Positions 51,212 through 59,032 of a stretch of 64,000 nt of DNA are shown piece by piece. How positions within the stretch are numbered: the first letter of the stretch is position 1; each line of letters starts with the position of its first letter. Below the pieces are notes generated by a model that did not search any database, was not told where the DNA came from, and saw only the letters and a list, made by a program, of their open reading frames with translations. The DNA lies in the NCBI GenBank assembly GCA_027030245.1, contig JALVFE010000009.1:1-64000 (forward strand). The letters are read 5' to 3'. The position numbers and the translations under genes are program-made. This DNA comes from Melioribacteraceae bacterium (GTDB taxonomy: Bacteria; Bacteroidota; Ignavibacteria; Ignavibacteriales; Melioribacteraceae).

Positions 51212-52840
51212 ATGAACAAACAAAACCTTATTTTGAAAATGGCGGAAAACCTTGGTGTTTCCAGAACGCAGAAAGACCTTGCTTTCAAAATTTTTATCGA
51301 TAAAGTAACGAGTCTGCTGAATTACGGCGAAGCGATAAAAATTCCTGAAATAGGAGTTTTCCAGTTGAAAAAAGAACCCGTTGTTGCCGGAAATTCGGGA
51401 CACAACGTTGGCAGCAGAATAATTTTTTCGCCTGCTTATTCTGCATCCGAAGACGAAAAACTCTCGCTCTTTTTAACTATCGACGTAGAGGAATACAACC
51501 GGGTGGGAAGGGAATATACCGACAAAATTTTCAGTCTAGGAATCGGTAAACCCCTTATCCCCGTTAGCAATACAGCGCAAGGGAATGTCGCCACCGAAGA
51601 GCTTTATATTCAAAAATCCATTCAAGAAAGAATAAACGATTTGTTAGCCCGTTCGGAAAAATTGGAGAAGTTCGATTTGTGGGATGATTACCTGAGCGAA
51701 AAAACAGTGAACGAAGCCCCGACGTTTGAACCGGATTTAAGCGAAAGCATTTCGAATGAGAAAATGGATAAAACGGACGAAGAAATTATCGACAAAATTC
51801 TTGATGCGGAAAACGAAAATAATATTGAGCCCTTGAAAGATTATAATGAAAAGGAAAATGAAAAGGAAAATGAAAATCACAATCACAATGAGAACTTAAA
51901 AGATTTCGATGAGATTCAGGCGGAGACGGAAAACGAAAAACTTATTTTCGACGAAAGTAATTTGTTGGTCGATATAGAACAAACCGATTTACAGAAGGAA
52001 TACAATGAATTAATTAAAAAAGCGGAAGAAGAAAAGGGGAGCGCGGAAAAAGAAATAACGGCGGAAGATAAAATTACTAACGATGAATCAGATGAATTTT
52101 TTGAAAATAAAACACTCGATGAAGAAACCGCAAGTACAGACGATGAAAAAGTAGAAAGCGAAAAACCGGAAGCGGAGCAAGAAGAATTGAACACGCCGGA
52201 AAAAGAATTCCGCCCGGAACGGCAAGCCGAAGTTCAACAGGAGTTTGAAGAACGTGGTTATTCCCGGTCTAATCAGAAAAACGATAATACCTTTTGGTAT
52301 ATTCTCGGAGCTTTTATTTTTGTAACGCTTGCCGGACTGTACTATTTTGTAATTGATACGGGTAATAACGTTAGCAAACAAGTTGCGGGCGATGTTACGA
52401 ACGAGAGAACCGTTACCAATAATACAACGGCGAACGGAAAGCAACCGGCGGAAAAACCACCTGTGGTTAAGCAACAAAATACAACGGTCAACCCGACCCC
52501 TGAGAAAAGCGTCCCCGTGAAAAAAGCGGAAATAACTCCGCCTGCCGAAACTAAAGCTAAAAAAAATGTTGCGGTTAACGGGAACAATTCTCCGGTTGGA
52601 AAGGAACAAGAAGTAGAAGATTTGATTTTTTACAACGGAAAGTATTACGCAGTGCAAGTTTCCTCTTGGAAAAATAAAAATTCGGCTGAGAAAGCAGCCG
52701 GAAAATTCCGCAATCGCGGTTACGAAACGGAAGTTGTTTCCGCCGATTTAGGTCCGCGGGGAACATGGTACCGTGTAAGAATTACAAAAATCAATTCTTT
52801 GGATAAAGCAAGGAAAATTAAAAAATCATTTATTAGATAA
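51212..52840 (+). CDS. HU-domain and SPOR-domain membrane protein
   Basis: The 542-residue product joins two unexpected modules. Residues 1-90 form a HU/IHF-like DNA-binding fold (LGVSRTQKDLAFKIFIDKV, then GEAIKIPEIGVFQLKKEP). About 250 acidic, low-complexity residues follow (including NEKENEKENENHNHNEN), then one membrane segment (361-380), a Pro/Thr/Lys periplasmic linker, and a SPOR domain at 470-542 (YAVQVSSWKNKNSAEKAAGKF). SPOR domains bind stripped septal peptidoglycan. The protein could thus link nucleoid or its own HU multimers to the division site. It lies directly ahead of ExbB-ExbD-TonB. Confidence 0.88.
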   Translation: MNKQNLILKMAENLGVSRTQKDLAFKIFIDKVTSLLNYGEAIKIPEIGVFQLKKEPVVAGNSGHNVGSRIIFSPAYSASEDEKLSLFLTIDVEEYNRVGREYTDKIFSLGIGKPLIPVSNTAQGNVATEELYIQKSIQERINDLLARSEKLEKFDLWDDYLSEKTVNEAPTFEPDLSESISNEKMDKTDEEIIDKILDAENENNIEPLKDYNEKENEKENENHNHNENLKDFDEIQAETENEKLIFDESNLLVDIEQTDLQKEYNELIKKAEEEKGSAEKEITAEDKITNDESDEFFENKTLDEETASTDDEKVESEKPEAEQEELNTPEKEFRPERQAEVQQEFEERGYSRSNQKNDNTFWYILGAFIFVTLAGLYYFVIDTGNNVSKQVAGDVTNERTVTNNTTANGKQPAEKPPVVKQQNTTVNPTPEKSVPVKKAEITPPAETKAKKNVAVNGNNSPVGKEQEVEDLIFYNGKYYAVQVSSWKNKNSAEKAAGKFRNRGYETEVVSADLGPRGTWYRVRITKINSLDKARKIKKSFIR

Positions 52841-52852
52841 GGAAGGAAATAT

Positions 52853-53512
52853 ATGAGTGTTCTGGAAATTTTTATGAAAGGCGGCTGGATAATGCTGCTT
52901 ATTCTTATTTCTTCTATTATTGCCGTTGCTATTATAATCGACAGATACATTGTAATAAGAAAATCCAAAATGAACGTTCCGGCGTTCCTTGTAAAAATAA
53001 GGGGAATGGTAAAACGCAAAGATATTTCCGGTGCAATAAGTTATTGCATTGAAGAAAATTCCGCTGCGGCAAATATCGTAAAACAAGGACTGAAAAAATA
53101 CCACCTCGGCAGGGAAAGGGTTAAAGAGGCAATTGAAAACGCAGGCAAGCAAGAAATAAGTAAATTGGAAAAAGGACTTTCGGTTCTGGCAACAATTTCC
53201 GGTGTGGCGCCGCTGCTCGGATTTTTAGGCACCGTAACGGGTATGATAGCCGCATTTATGAAAATTCAAGATTTACAAGGCGCGGCAAATCCTAACGACC
53301 TTGCCGGAGGAATTTGGGAAGCGTTATTAACTACGGCATTCGGTCTTGCGGTTGGTATAATTGCTTACACGTTTTACAATTTCCTTGTTTCCGCAATTAA
53401 AAAACTTGTGTTGCAAATGGAAGTAGTATCGAACGATGTTGTGGATATACTCGACGAAGTTACTTCGGGACACGAAAGAGCCGAAGAAGAAGATATTGAA
53501 ATTGAACTTTAG
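52853..53512 (+). CDS. MotA/TolQ/ExbB proton channel protein
   Basis: The 219-residue product has three membrane segments (GWIMLLILISSIIAVAIIIDRYI, then GLSVLATISGVAPLLGFLGTVTGMIAAF and LTTAFGLAVGIIAYTFYNFL). The GLLGTVxGM and AL..TA.GL motifs of the ExbB/TolQ family are seen. It forms the proton-driven motor with the ExbD-like protein encoded next. The ATG follows an AAGGAAGG site 12 bases after the HU-SPOR stop. The sequence alone does not separate ExbB from TolQ. Confidence 0.92.
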   Translation: MSVLEIFMKGGWIMLLILISSIIAVAIIIDRYIVIRKSKMNVPAFLVKIRGMVKRKDISGAISYCIEENSAAANIVKQGLKKYHLGRERVKEAIENAGKQEISKLEKGLSVLATISGVAPLLGFLGTVTGMIAAFMKIQDLQGAANPNDLAGGIWEALLTTAFGLAVGIIAYTFYNFLVSAIKKLVLQMEVVSNDVVDILDEVTSGHERAEEEDIEIEL

Positions 53513-53521
53513 GGTGAAATT

Positions 53522-53926
53522 ATGAAATTCGAAATGAGTCAAAAACCGCTTACTATTTTCAGCTTTTCCTCCTTAACGGATATTGTTTTGTTGCTGTTGA
53601 TATTTTTTCTTCTTACTTCACAGTTTGTGGTGCAAACGGGAGTTAAAGTAAAACTTCCGGCGGCAAAAAATATGGAACAATCGTTACCTACAAAACTGGT
53701 TGTTTCGATTACGGAAGAAGGAAAAGTTTTTCTCGGTTCCAAGGCTGTCGATATTGCTTCGCTACCGGCCGAACTCGAAGAATTGAAACGCCAAAGCGCC
53801 GAAGATAATTTGATTATCCGAGCGGATAAGTCTGTAAACATTGAAACCGTTATTAAAGTTATCGATGCTTCGAAAAGTGTTGGAATAGATAAATTTACAA
53901 TCGAAACGGAAAAAGAAGTCTTTTAG
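53522..53926 (+). CDS. ExbD/TolR family biopolymer transport protein
   Basis: The 134-residue product has one membrane segment close to the N-terminus containing the proton-carrying Asp: SSLTDIVLLLLIFFLLTSQFV. The periplasmic domain follows (VKVKLPAAKNMEQ, then VFLGSKAVDIASLPAELEEL, and NLIIRADKSVNIETVIKVID), as in ExbD/TolR. It partners the ExbB-like protein 9 bases upstream and precedes the TonB-family gene by 2 bases. Only one ExbD copy is present, where many Bacteroidota have two. Confidence 0.92.
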   Translation: MKFEMSQKPLTIFSFSSLTDIVLLLLIFFLLTSQFVVQTGVKVKLPAAKNMEQSLPTKLVVSITEEGKVFLGSKAVDIASLPAELEELKRQSAEDNLIIRADKSVNIETVIKVIDASKSVGIDKFTIETEKEVF

Positions 53927-53928
53927 TT

Positions 53929-54621
53929 ATGTCGAAAAAAGATTCGATAAAATCTTATTTGTATTCCGTCGGTATTCATTTACTGCTTGCTTTGGTATTT
54001 CTGTTTCTCAGTTTTACTCCCGAAGTCAATAACGACGAATATGTTACAATCGGTTTCGGAACGGTTGGGGAATTAAGCTCGCCCGGTCCTTTGGGAAACG
54101 CGAAAAAAAACGAAACCAAAGTTGTTAAACCCGAAAAACAAAAGAAGAAAAAGAAAACCGAAATAAAAAAAGTCAACGTTCCCAAAACAAAAAATACCGA
54201 TGAGAAAAATAAAGTAGTGGTTGCAGCCAAAGAGAAAAAGAAAACAGAGAACGAATCGAAAAAGACTAATCCCGTTGTTAAAGACGAAACAAAAGATACG
54301 AAAGGCAAAGAATTAAGCGGGGAAGGCGAAGGTAATTTCGGATTCGAAATCGATTTCGGTGGAAAGGGGAAAAGGAAAATTTACAGTTATAAACTTCCGG
54401 AATATCCCGCGGGAGTTTCCAAAGAGATTGACGTAAAATTAAAATTCACAATTCTGCCGGATGGAACGGTAGGCCGAATAATTCCGCTTATTAAAGCCGA
54501 TACGCGTTTGGAAATGGCTGCAATTAATTCATTACGCAAATGGAGATTTGAACCTTTACCCGAAACACAAAACCAAGCAGTTCAGACTGCGGTTATTGTT
54601 TTTCCTTTCCGTTTGAGGTAA
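53929..54621 (+). CDS. TonB-family energy transducer
   Basis: The 230-residue product has one N-terminal membrane segment (VGIHLLLALVFLFLSFTPEV), a long Lys/Glu-rich stalk (EKQKKKKKTEIKKVNVPKTK, then EKKKTENESKKTN) and a C-terminal TonB domain. That domain has VSKEIDVKLKFTILPDGTVG, AAINSLRKWRFEPLP and a final hydrophobic strand. It should pass motor energy from ExbB/ExbD to outer-membrane partners, such as the barrel at 49590. The last 29 bases overlap the convergent gene at 54593. Confidence 0.9.
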   Translation: MSKKDSIKSYLYSVGIHLLLALVFLFLSFTPEVNNDEYVTIGFGTVGELSSPGPLGNAKKNETKVVKPEKQKKKKKTEIKKVNVPKTKNTDEKNKVVVAAKEKKKTENESKKTNPVVKDETKDTKGKELSGEGEGNFGFEIDFGGKGKRKIYSYKLPEYPAGVSKEIDVKLKFTILPDGTVGRIIPLIKADTRLEMAAINSLRKWRFEPLPETQNQAVQTAVIVFPFRLR

Positions 54622-54892
54622 AAACATCCTGGTAATAAAACCTGTAGAAGAAAAACTCGGCAATAGTTAACAAAATAAGGGAAAGCGTATCCAAGTTTAG
54701 TTCTTTGCCGAAGCCTTCCGCCGGAAAAATTATTTTTGCAATCATTGCGGAAAGCGACCACCCGACGGCAAACAAAACAATTATTAAAATTGCATTCATC
54801 ATTCCCGCTGAGGCGGATTCTTCTTTCCATTTTTTATAAACAATGAAAACAAGGAAAATGAAATGGAGCAAGAATATTCCGGCGCTTATCAT
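54593..54892 (-). CDS. Small membrane protein of unknown function
   Basis: The 99-residue product has three hydrophobic segments (MISAGIFLLHFIFLVFIVYKKW, MMNAILIIVLFAVGWSLSAMIAKIIF and LSLILLTIAEFFFYRFYY). No family recognised. It is the last of a four-gene minus-strand group (NHL, DUF2085, a membrane protein and this gene), 2 bases after the preceding gene. Its 3' end overlaps the convergent TonB gene by 29 bases. Confidence 0.6.
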   Translation of the reverse strand: MISAGIFLLHFIFLVFIVYKKWKEESASAGMMNAILIIVLFAVGWSLSAMIAKIIFPAEGFGKELNLDTLSLILLTIAEFFFYRFYYQDVFTSNGKEKQ

Positions 54893-54894
54893 TT

Positions 54895-55398
54895 TCAGTT
54901 GTTCCGGATTTTTGAATTGATGAATTTCAAACCGATCAAAGCGCCTATCATTGCAAAAACCGGATTGATAATTAAATTGTTTACGAGAACCGACATTGAG
55001 TAAAGAAAAGAAAATCCGGTTGTTTTAATTGAGTTTACCACATCTTCGGTCAGTGCGATAACTTGCGATTTTACCGTTTCGTCCACCGGAAAACTTTCGA
55101 TGAACGCATACAAATCGTTAACAACGTAAACCAAGTCGTTCGTTTTGGTAATAAGCGTAATTATTATTTCGAAAAACGTGCCGAACAATGCGGCAAACAA
55201 GCCTGTCATTAAACCTGTTATAACGGCTGTTTTGGTATCTATCGGTGTGAAAATTTTATTGGATTTTTGATAAAGGCTGAGCGCAAAGATTCCTGCAAGC
55301 GGTAAAATAATTAAGCACGAAAAACTTTTAATTACCGGAACTACTTGTAACACTCCGGCGGCAAAACCGGCAACAAGTGCGGGTAGATTCTTTTTCAA
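54895..55398 (-). CDS. Integral membrane protein, DUF4199-like
   Basis: The 167-residue product has about four membrane segments (ALVAGFAAGVLQVVPVIKSF, LIILPLAGIFALSLYQ, GLMTGLFAALFGTFFEIIITL and the C-terminal LIINPVFAMIGALIGLKF). The arrangement and Gly-rich helices recall DUF4199/YIP1-type membrane proteins, but no decisive motif is visible. It lies 1 base after the DUF2085 gene and 2 bases before the small membrane gene, so it belongs to one operon. The function is unknown. Confidence 0.62.
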   Translation of the reverse strand: MKKNLPALVAGFAAGVLQVVPVIKSFSCLIILPLAGIFALSLYQKSNKIFTPIDTKTAVITGLMTGLFAALFGTFFEIIITLITKTNDLVYVVNDLYAFIESFPVDETVKSQVIALTEDVVNSIKTTGFSFLYSMSVLVNNLIINPVFAMIGALIGLKFINSKIRNN

Positions 55399-55399
55399 A

Positions 55400-55852
55400 T
55401 TAGTTCCTTTTATTAGTTTGTTTTAATAAATTCATAATTCCCTCGTGAATATATAAAAATCCCACCGAACCTAAAAGGAATCCGGTAACTGCGGCAACCG
55501 TTTTGGAATAAGGGTAAACCCCGAGCGAATAGAGTAAAACGTCTCCGGCAAGCGGAACGGCGGCGATTAACAAATATTTTAAGTTCAAATTATTTTTTAT
55601 CTTCAAAAATAAAACTGCAAAGGAAGAAATAAACGCACCCAAATAAATTCCCGTGCACCTTGCGCAAACAAGTGTATGGAATCCGTTGACCGTAATTAAT
55701 TTTTCCGGCTGTTGATGGCAGACCGTGGCATAAGTCCTTTCCACAAACGGCAAAGCATAAAATAATTCGTTTACTCCGGGAATAAAAAACTGAATGAAAA
55801 TGCCTGCCGTCCACAATAAAATTAAAAAGAAGAGAAAAATTTTAATCTTCAT
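55400..55852 (-). CDS. DUF2085 family membrane protein
   Basis: The 150-residue product has four membrane segments and the hallmark Cys pattern of DUF2085: TVCHQQPEKLITVNGFHTLVCARCTGIYLGAF. The CHQ...CARCTGIY residues could bind a metal or form a redox site at the membrane surface. The family's role is unknown. It overlaps the NHL-repeat gene by 11 bases and is coupled to the genes downstream. Confidence 0.88.
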   Translation of the reverse strand: MKIKIFLFFLILLWTAGIFIQFFIPGVNELFYALPFVERTYATVCHQQPEKLITVNGFHTLVCARCTGIYLGAFISSFAVLFLKIKNNLNLKYLLIAAVPLAGDVLLYSLGVYPYSKTVAAVTGFLLGSVGFLYIHEGIMNLLKQTNKRN

Positions 55853-56711
55853 TTTCCGGGGAAGAATTAATGAACTTAAAAATTTTAATATCCGTTCGGG
55901 TAAGCAGGTAAAGATTGTTATTGCTTATTGCAACTTCAACAATATTTACGTTTTCCGGAAGGTTCAATTCGGTTTTCGTTAAAACGGTTATCCGGTTTGC
56001 AGTTAAATCGGTTATGGTTACTTTCGAACCGTTGTTCACGGAAAGAAAATTATTGGAAAGGTTAATATTTTCCGCTTTGAAACCGGTATTGATTTTAAAC
56101 AAACCGTTGCCGTAATAATCGAATACAAGGATTCTGTTTTCGTCGAGCACAAAAATTTTCCCGTCGTTTGAAACGGCAAATTTTTGCGGGGCGGTAACGG
56201 AAAAGTCGCCTGCATCAAGTCCGCCGATTTCCTGCAGGAAATTTCCGTTCAAATCGAATTTAAGAATCCGCGAATTATCGGAATCGAGCACGAACAAATC
56301 CCCTTGGGTTGAAACGGCGCAGCTCGTTGGATAGGCAAATCCCAAATTGTTTTCATCGTTGGGTTGATTTTTAAAATCCGATAAAAAATTCAAATCCTTA
56401 TCGAAAATTTGTATGCGGTTGTTGTTTTTATCCGCCACGTAAACGTTTAACGTATTGGCGAAAATATCTGCGGGCTCATCGAACTGCGATTCTTCCCAAC
56501 CGTATCCGCCGATGAATCTTATTAAATTACCGAGCGTATCGAATTTGAAAATTTCGTTCGAGTAAGAATCGGCAACGAATATAAAGCCGTTGTCCGTTAC
56601 GGAAAAAGCCGAAGCATTCTCGAACTTCCCGAACTCCGATGTTGGCAACAAAGAAGTTTGCGCATTTAATCCGCCGCAGAAAAATAATATGAAAATCAAA
56701 ATTTTCTTCAT
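55842..56711 (-). CDS. Secreted NHL-repeat six-bladed beta-propeller protein
   Basis: The 289-residue product has a signal peptide (MKKILIFILFFCGGLNAQT) and NHL/6-bladed propeller repeats. These show the pattern of GFIFVADSYSNEIFKFDTLGN, VYVADKNNNRIQIFDKDLN and LFVLDSDNSRILKFDLNGN. Such propellers bind proteins or ligands in the periplasm or on the surface. It heads the four-gene minus-strand operon with DUF2085 and two small membrane proteins. The specific function is unknown. Confidence 0.82.
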   Translation of the reverse strand: MKKILIFILFFCGGLNAQTSLLPTSEFGKFENASAFSVTDNGFIFVADSYSNEIFKFDTLGNLIRFIGGYGWEESQFDEPADIFANTLNVYVADKNNNRIQIFDKDLNFLSDFKNQPNDENNLGFAYPTSCAVSTQGDLFVLDSDNSRILKFDLNGNFLQEIGGLDAGDFSVTAPQKFAVSNDGKIFVLDENRILVFDYYGNGLFKINTGFKAENINLSNNFLSVNNGSKVTITDLTANRITVLTKTELNLPENVNIVEVAISNNNLYLLTRTDIKIFKFINSSPENED

Positions 56712-56886
56712 AACATAAATTTATCGAATAAGAAGCGGATAGGAAAGGGAAATGTTTTGCGGGTAAATGTTAAAAAATGGTTATTATTTTTATAAAAAAA
56801 TTAGCGAAGTTATTTTCAATTTGAATTTCTAAAAAATTTCGCGACCAATTACTTTCTATAGTTTCTTTATATAAAAATTAGCTCCT

Positions 56887-57084
56887 TTATACGCTAATAG
56901 TTTTTATATTATATCTATATGGAATTTGTGCAACGAGTTGTTGCACTTTTTCAAAATCGCATTTGTAGAAATTATAAAATTTCTTCATATAAAAGAGATT
57001 TCTTCTGGAAAATCCTTTTGTTTTTGGAAATTCAGCCTTTAAATCCTTTGATAAATTTTCAACAATAGAATTTCCCCAACCTTT
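56887..57084 (-). pseudogene. Remnant of a second DUF1016 (YhcG-like) gene
   Basis: In a frame shifted relative to the gene at 57059, the sequence reads KGWGNSIVENLSKDLKAEFP, then KTKGFSRRNLFYMKKFYNFY and FEKVQQLVAQIPY, and stops at 56887. This is the middle of a DUF1016 N-terminal domain (the usual form is GWGxKVIexLSxDLkxeFPexKGFSxRNLkYM). The expected continuation after IPW is missing. It overlaps the 3' end of the first DUF1016 fragment by 26 bases. The two pieces look like the remains of tandem homologues joined by deletion. Confidence 0.75.
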
Positions 57085-57511
57085 TAATTCTTTTTAGTTC
57101 TCTTACCGTCCAATTTTCAATTTCTGCTTGTTTCTGATAAAATTTTCTTTCCAAATCATCACTTATTGTCAATAATTCTACATAATGTGACCAACTCAAT
57201 TTGCCAGACACTGTCTGGCGAATTGGATAGTGCAAATAAAAAAGTCGCATATATTGTAAATTGCTACGGCTAAAACCTTTGCCATATTTTGCTGACAAAT
57301 CTTTGTATAAGTTTATTAGCAATTTTTTTCCATATTCTGCTTTTAATTTTCCTTTTTGTTCAAATTCAACTATATTTTTACCAATATTCCAATAAGCATC
57401 AAGCATTTCTACATTAATAGTAGAAATGATTTTGTTTTTCGCTTTGTTATAAACAGAACCAATATTTTCTACCAGTTCATTATATTCCTTATTTTTAATT
57501 AATTCATTCAT
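57059..57511 (-). CDS. DUF1016 N-terminal domain protein, truncated (YhcG-like)
   Basis: The 150-residue product matches the N-terminal half of DUF1016/YhcG proteins: AYWNIGKNIVEFEQKGKLKA, YGKKLLINLYKDLSAKYGKGFSRSNLQYMRLFYLHYP, LSWSHYVELLTISD and ENWTVRELKR. The full family, about 350 residues, carries a PD-(D/E)xK nuclease domain after this point. Here the frame ends in IKRLGKFYC, and a shifted frame carries part of a second homologue. It is probably a pseudogene, though the N-terminal domain alone could still be made. Such genes are common in defence islands and near mobile DNA. Confidence 0.75.
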   Translation of the reverse strand: MNELIKNKEYNELVENIGSVYNKAKNKIISTINVEMLDAYWNIGKNIVEFEQKGKLKAEYGKKLLINLYKDLSAKYGKGFSRSNLQYMRLFYLHYPIRQTVSGKLSWSHYVELLTISDDLERKFYQKQAEIENWTVRELKRIKRLGKFYC

Positions 57512-57598
57512 ATTTCTCCATTTTTGGTATAACGTCTCACATTTTCACAAATAATTTGTATCATAATTTTGATGATTTTATCTTACTTTTATTGGCTA

Positions 57599-57665
57599 TA
57601 ACATTCGTGTGAAAAAGTAGGTGCTGTTTTTTTCGCGCTTTCTTTCATTTTTGCACTTTGCTAGC
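57599..57665. repeat. Imperfect intergenic palindrome, copy E1
   Basis: It begins TAACATTCGTGTGAAAAAGT and contains TCGCGCTTTCTTTCATTT at 57633-57650, which matches E2 at 58489-58506 in 17 of 18 bases. GTGTGAAAAAGT on the left pairs imperfectly with CTTTCATTTTTGCAC on the right, the latter with extra bases. It lies between the DUF1016 gene and the gene at 57684. The form recalls cassette recombination sites; see the findings. Confidence 0.55.
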
Positions 57666-57683
57666 AATTACTTATACACAATG

Positions 57684-58427
57684 TTAACGGTTTGCTATTT
57701 CTTCTATAAGTCTTTTTTTTAAGTCCTTGAATTTCTTTTTTTCCTTTTCTTTAAATTTTTTTAATATACTTTCTAAAAGGCTTCTATCAACAGACCTGTC
57801 ATTAATCAAAGTCTCAATTTCGTGATAATAAAAATAAACGGGTTTAGAATTATCATTAATTATTTCATTAACGAGTTCTGTACTTGATAGTTTCGCCAAT
57901 TCTAATCTTCTTTTTAAGGTTCTTATTTCTTTTTCCTTTTGAGATAGTGTTCTTTTCAATCCTTCAATTTTTTTTTGTAGCAACCTTTTCTCTTTTTCTA
58001 TTTTCTCAACTTTCATTTGATACGAGAATGCAATATCATTTTGAATAAATTCATATGCATTTTTTGATATTGCTCTAATATTTCCATTTGAATCGAAAGG
58101 AATATACCCATTACTTGTATTAATATAAGCCCAATTTGCAATTTCCAAATTTTCATCAAGATTTCTATTTTGAATTTCTTTATATAAAAACTTACCAATA
58201 GTAGCAGAACCACATAATTGAGTAAAACATTGTTCGGCAATGATAAGTCCTTTGAAAATATTTATCAATTCAACATTTGTAAAAGATTTTATATTATTCT
58301 CCTTCCAATTCACAGAACAATTAATGTAATATCCATCATCAATATTTGTTAATATATTTTTACTTTCTTTGTCAAGAGTCAATGACTCCCCTATTTTGAA
58401 TAAAATATCAATATATTTCTTTTCCAT
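57684..58427 (-). CDS. Unknown coiled-coil protein in the defence island
   Basis: The 247-residue product has a globular N-terminal half with several aromatic and Cys residues (DDGYYINCSVNW, EQCFTQLCGSATIGKFLY). A long, highly charged coiled coil follows (EKIEKEKRLLQKKIEGLKRT, then LSQKEKEIRTLKRRLEL). The end is a basic helical tail. No family, signal peptide or membrane segment is seen. AGGAA lies 7 bases before the ATG. It is framed by two palindromes (E1 and E2), as a stand-alone cassette would be. It is AT-rich like the rest of the island. Function unknown. Confidence 0.6.
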   Translation of the reverse strand: MEKKYIDILFKIGESLTLDKESKNILTNIDDGYYINCSVNWKENNIKSFTNVELINIFKGLIIAEQCFTQLCGSATIGKFLYKEIQNRNLDENLEIANWAYINTSNGYIPFDSNGNIRAISKNAYEFIQNDIAFSYQMKVEKIEKEKRLLQKKIEGLKRTLSQKEKEIRTLKRRLELAKLSSTELVNEIINDNSKPVYFYYHEIETLINDRSVDRSLLESILKKFKEKEKKKFKDLKKRLIEEIANR

Positions 58428-58454
58428 TCTTTAATTCCTGTTTTGTAATTATAA

Positions 58455-58523
58455 TAACGGTTATGTGTATGAGTAGTAGCGGGATTTTTCGCGCTTACTT
58501 TCATTTATACGCATTGTTGAACC
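58455..58523. repeat. Imperfect intergenic palindrome, copy E2
   Basis: It runs from TAACGGTTATGTGTATGAGT to CATTTATACGCATTGTTGAACC. The left arm ATGTGTAT..GTAGTAGCG pairs with the right arm CGCGCTTAC..ATACGCAT, in which several bases are extrahelical. On the minus strand the first bases read GTTCAAC, a match to the RYYYAAC box of integron attC sites. The far end does not match the partner box well. It shares its core with E1 and the TAACGGTT...TATGAG...TTTCATTTA frame with E3. Confidence 0.55.
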
Positions 58524-58528
58524 GGCGC

Positions 58529-58927
58529 TTATTTATTATAAATCAAATTCACTTCGGATAATTCTCGCCCAATTTGTTGAATGCCTGCTAATATTTTTTC
58601 GGTCTGGGTTGCAGACGGTTTTTTTCTGCCTTGAATGTATTGTGATAATAAAGTCGGATTCATTCCTATTTTTTCCGCGAGAAATTTCGAATTTAAAACT
58701 TTATAATATTTGAAAAATTGTTGGAAGTCTATTTCAAACTTTATGTTATCATGGGTGATTTTTTTATTGCTGTCTTCAAAAAATAGTTGGACTGCTTCAT
58801 AAACATTATTTATTAATTCGGGTATTGTTTTCCCGGTTGTGAAAATCGGGTATACTTCGGAATATGCCGAAAATCCCGTATCTGTTTTTTCAACTATCAT
58901 CTTTATTTTTTTCCTCATAGTTTTCAT
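58529..58927 (-). CDS. Orphan HicB-like antitoxin with HTH domain
   Basis: The 132-residue product combines a HicB-like partial RNase H fold (KIKMIVEKTDTGFSAYSEVY, then GKTIPELINNVYEAVQLFFED) with a C-terminal helix-turn-helix (NSKFLAEKIGMNPTLLSQYIQGRKKPS). HicB proteins neutralise the mRNA-cutting toxin HicA and repress their own operon. No HicA-like gene is seen on either side, so it is an orphan here, perhaps acting as a regulator. The ATG follows an excellent AGGAGGAAAG site. It lies beside palindrome E2. Confidence 0.82.
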   Translation of the reverse strand: MKTMRKKIKMIVEKTDTGFSAYSEVYPIFTTGKTIPELINNVYEAVQLFFEDSNKKITHDNIKFEIDFQQFFKYYKVLNSKFLAEKIGMNPTLLSQYIQGRKKPSATQTEKILAGIQQIGRELSEVNLIYNK

Positions 58928-59032
58928 GACTCTTTCCTCCTATCTTTTAATTCCGGCGGCTTTGAACGCTTGTTAGCAGAACCGAAGGGCGAGCCACGAA
59001 AGCGGCGAGAGTACCGCACGCTACGGTAAATA

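Noticed and set aside
56928-56946. Perfect 7-bp inverted repeat GTGCAAC/GTTGCAC followed by T-run
   Set aside because: It falls in the KVQQLVAQ codons of the DUF1016 remnant, where the symmetric coding repeat explains it; no plus-strand gene ends nearby that would need a terminator.
58960-59032. GC-rich patch between the HicB-like and specificity genes, with GCTAACAAGCG on the minus strand
   Set aside because: It looks like it could be a fourth cassette-type site, but I could not find the shared core of E1-E3 or a convincing long stem.
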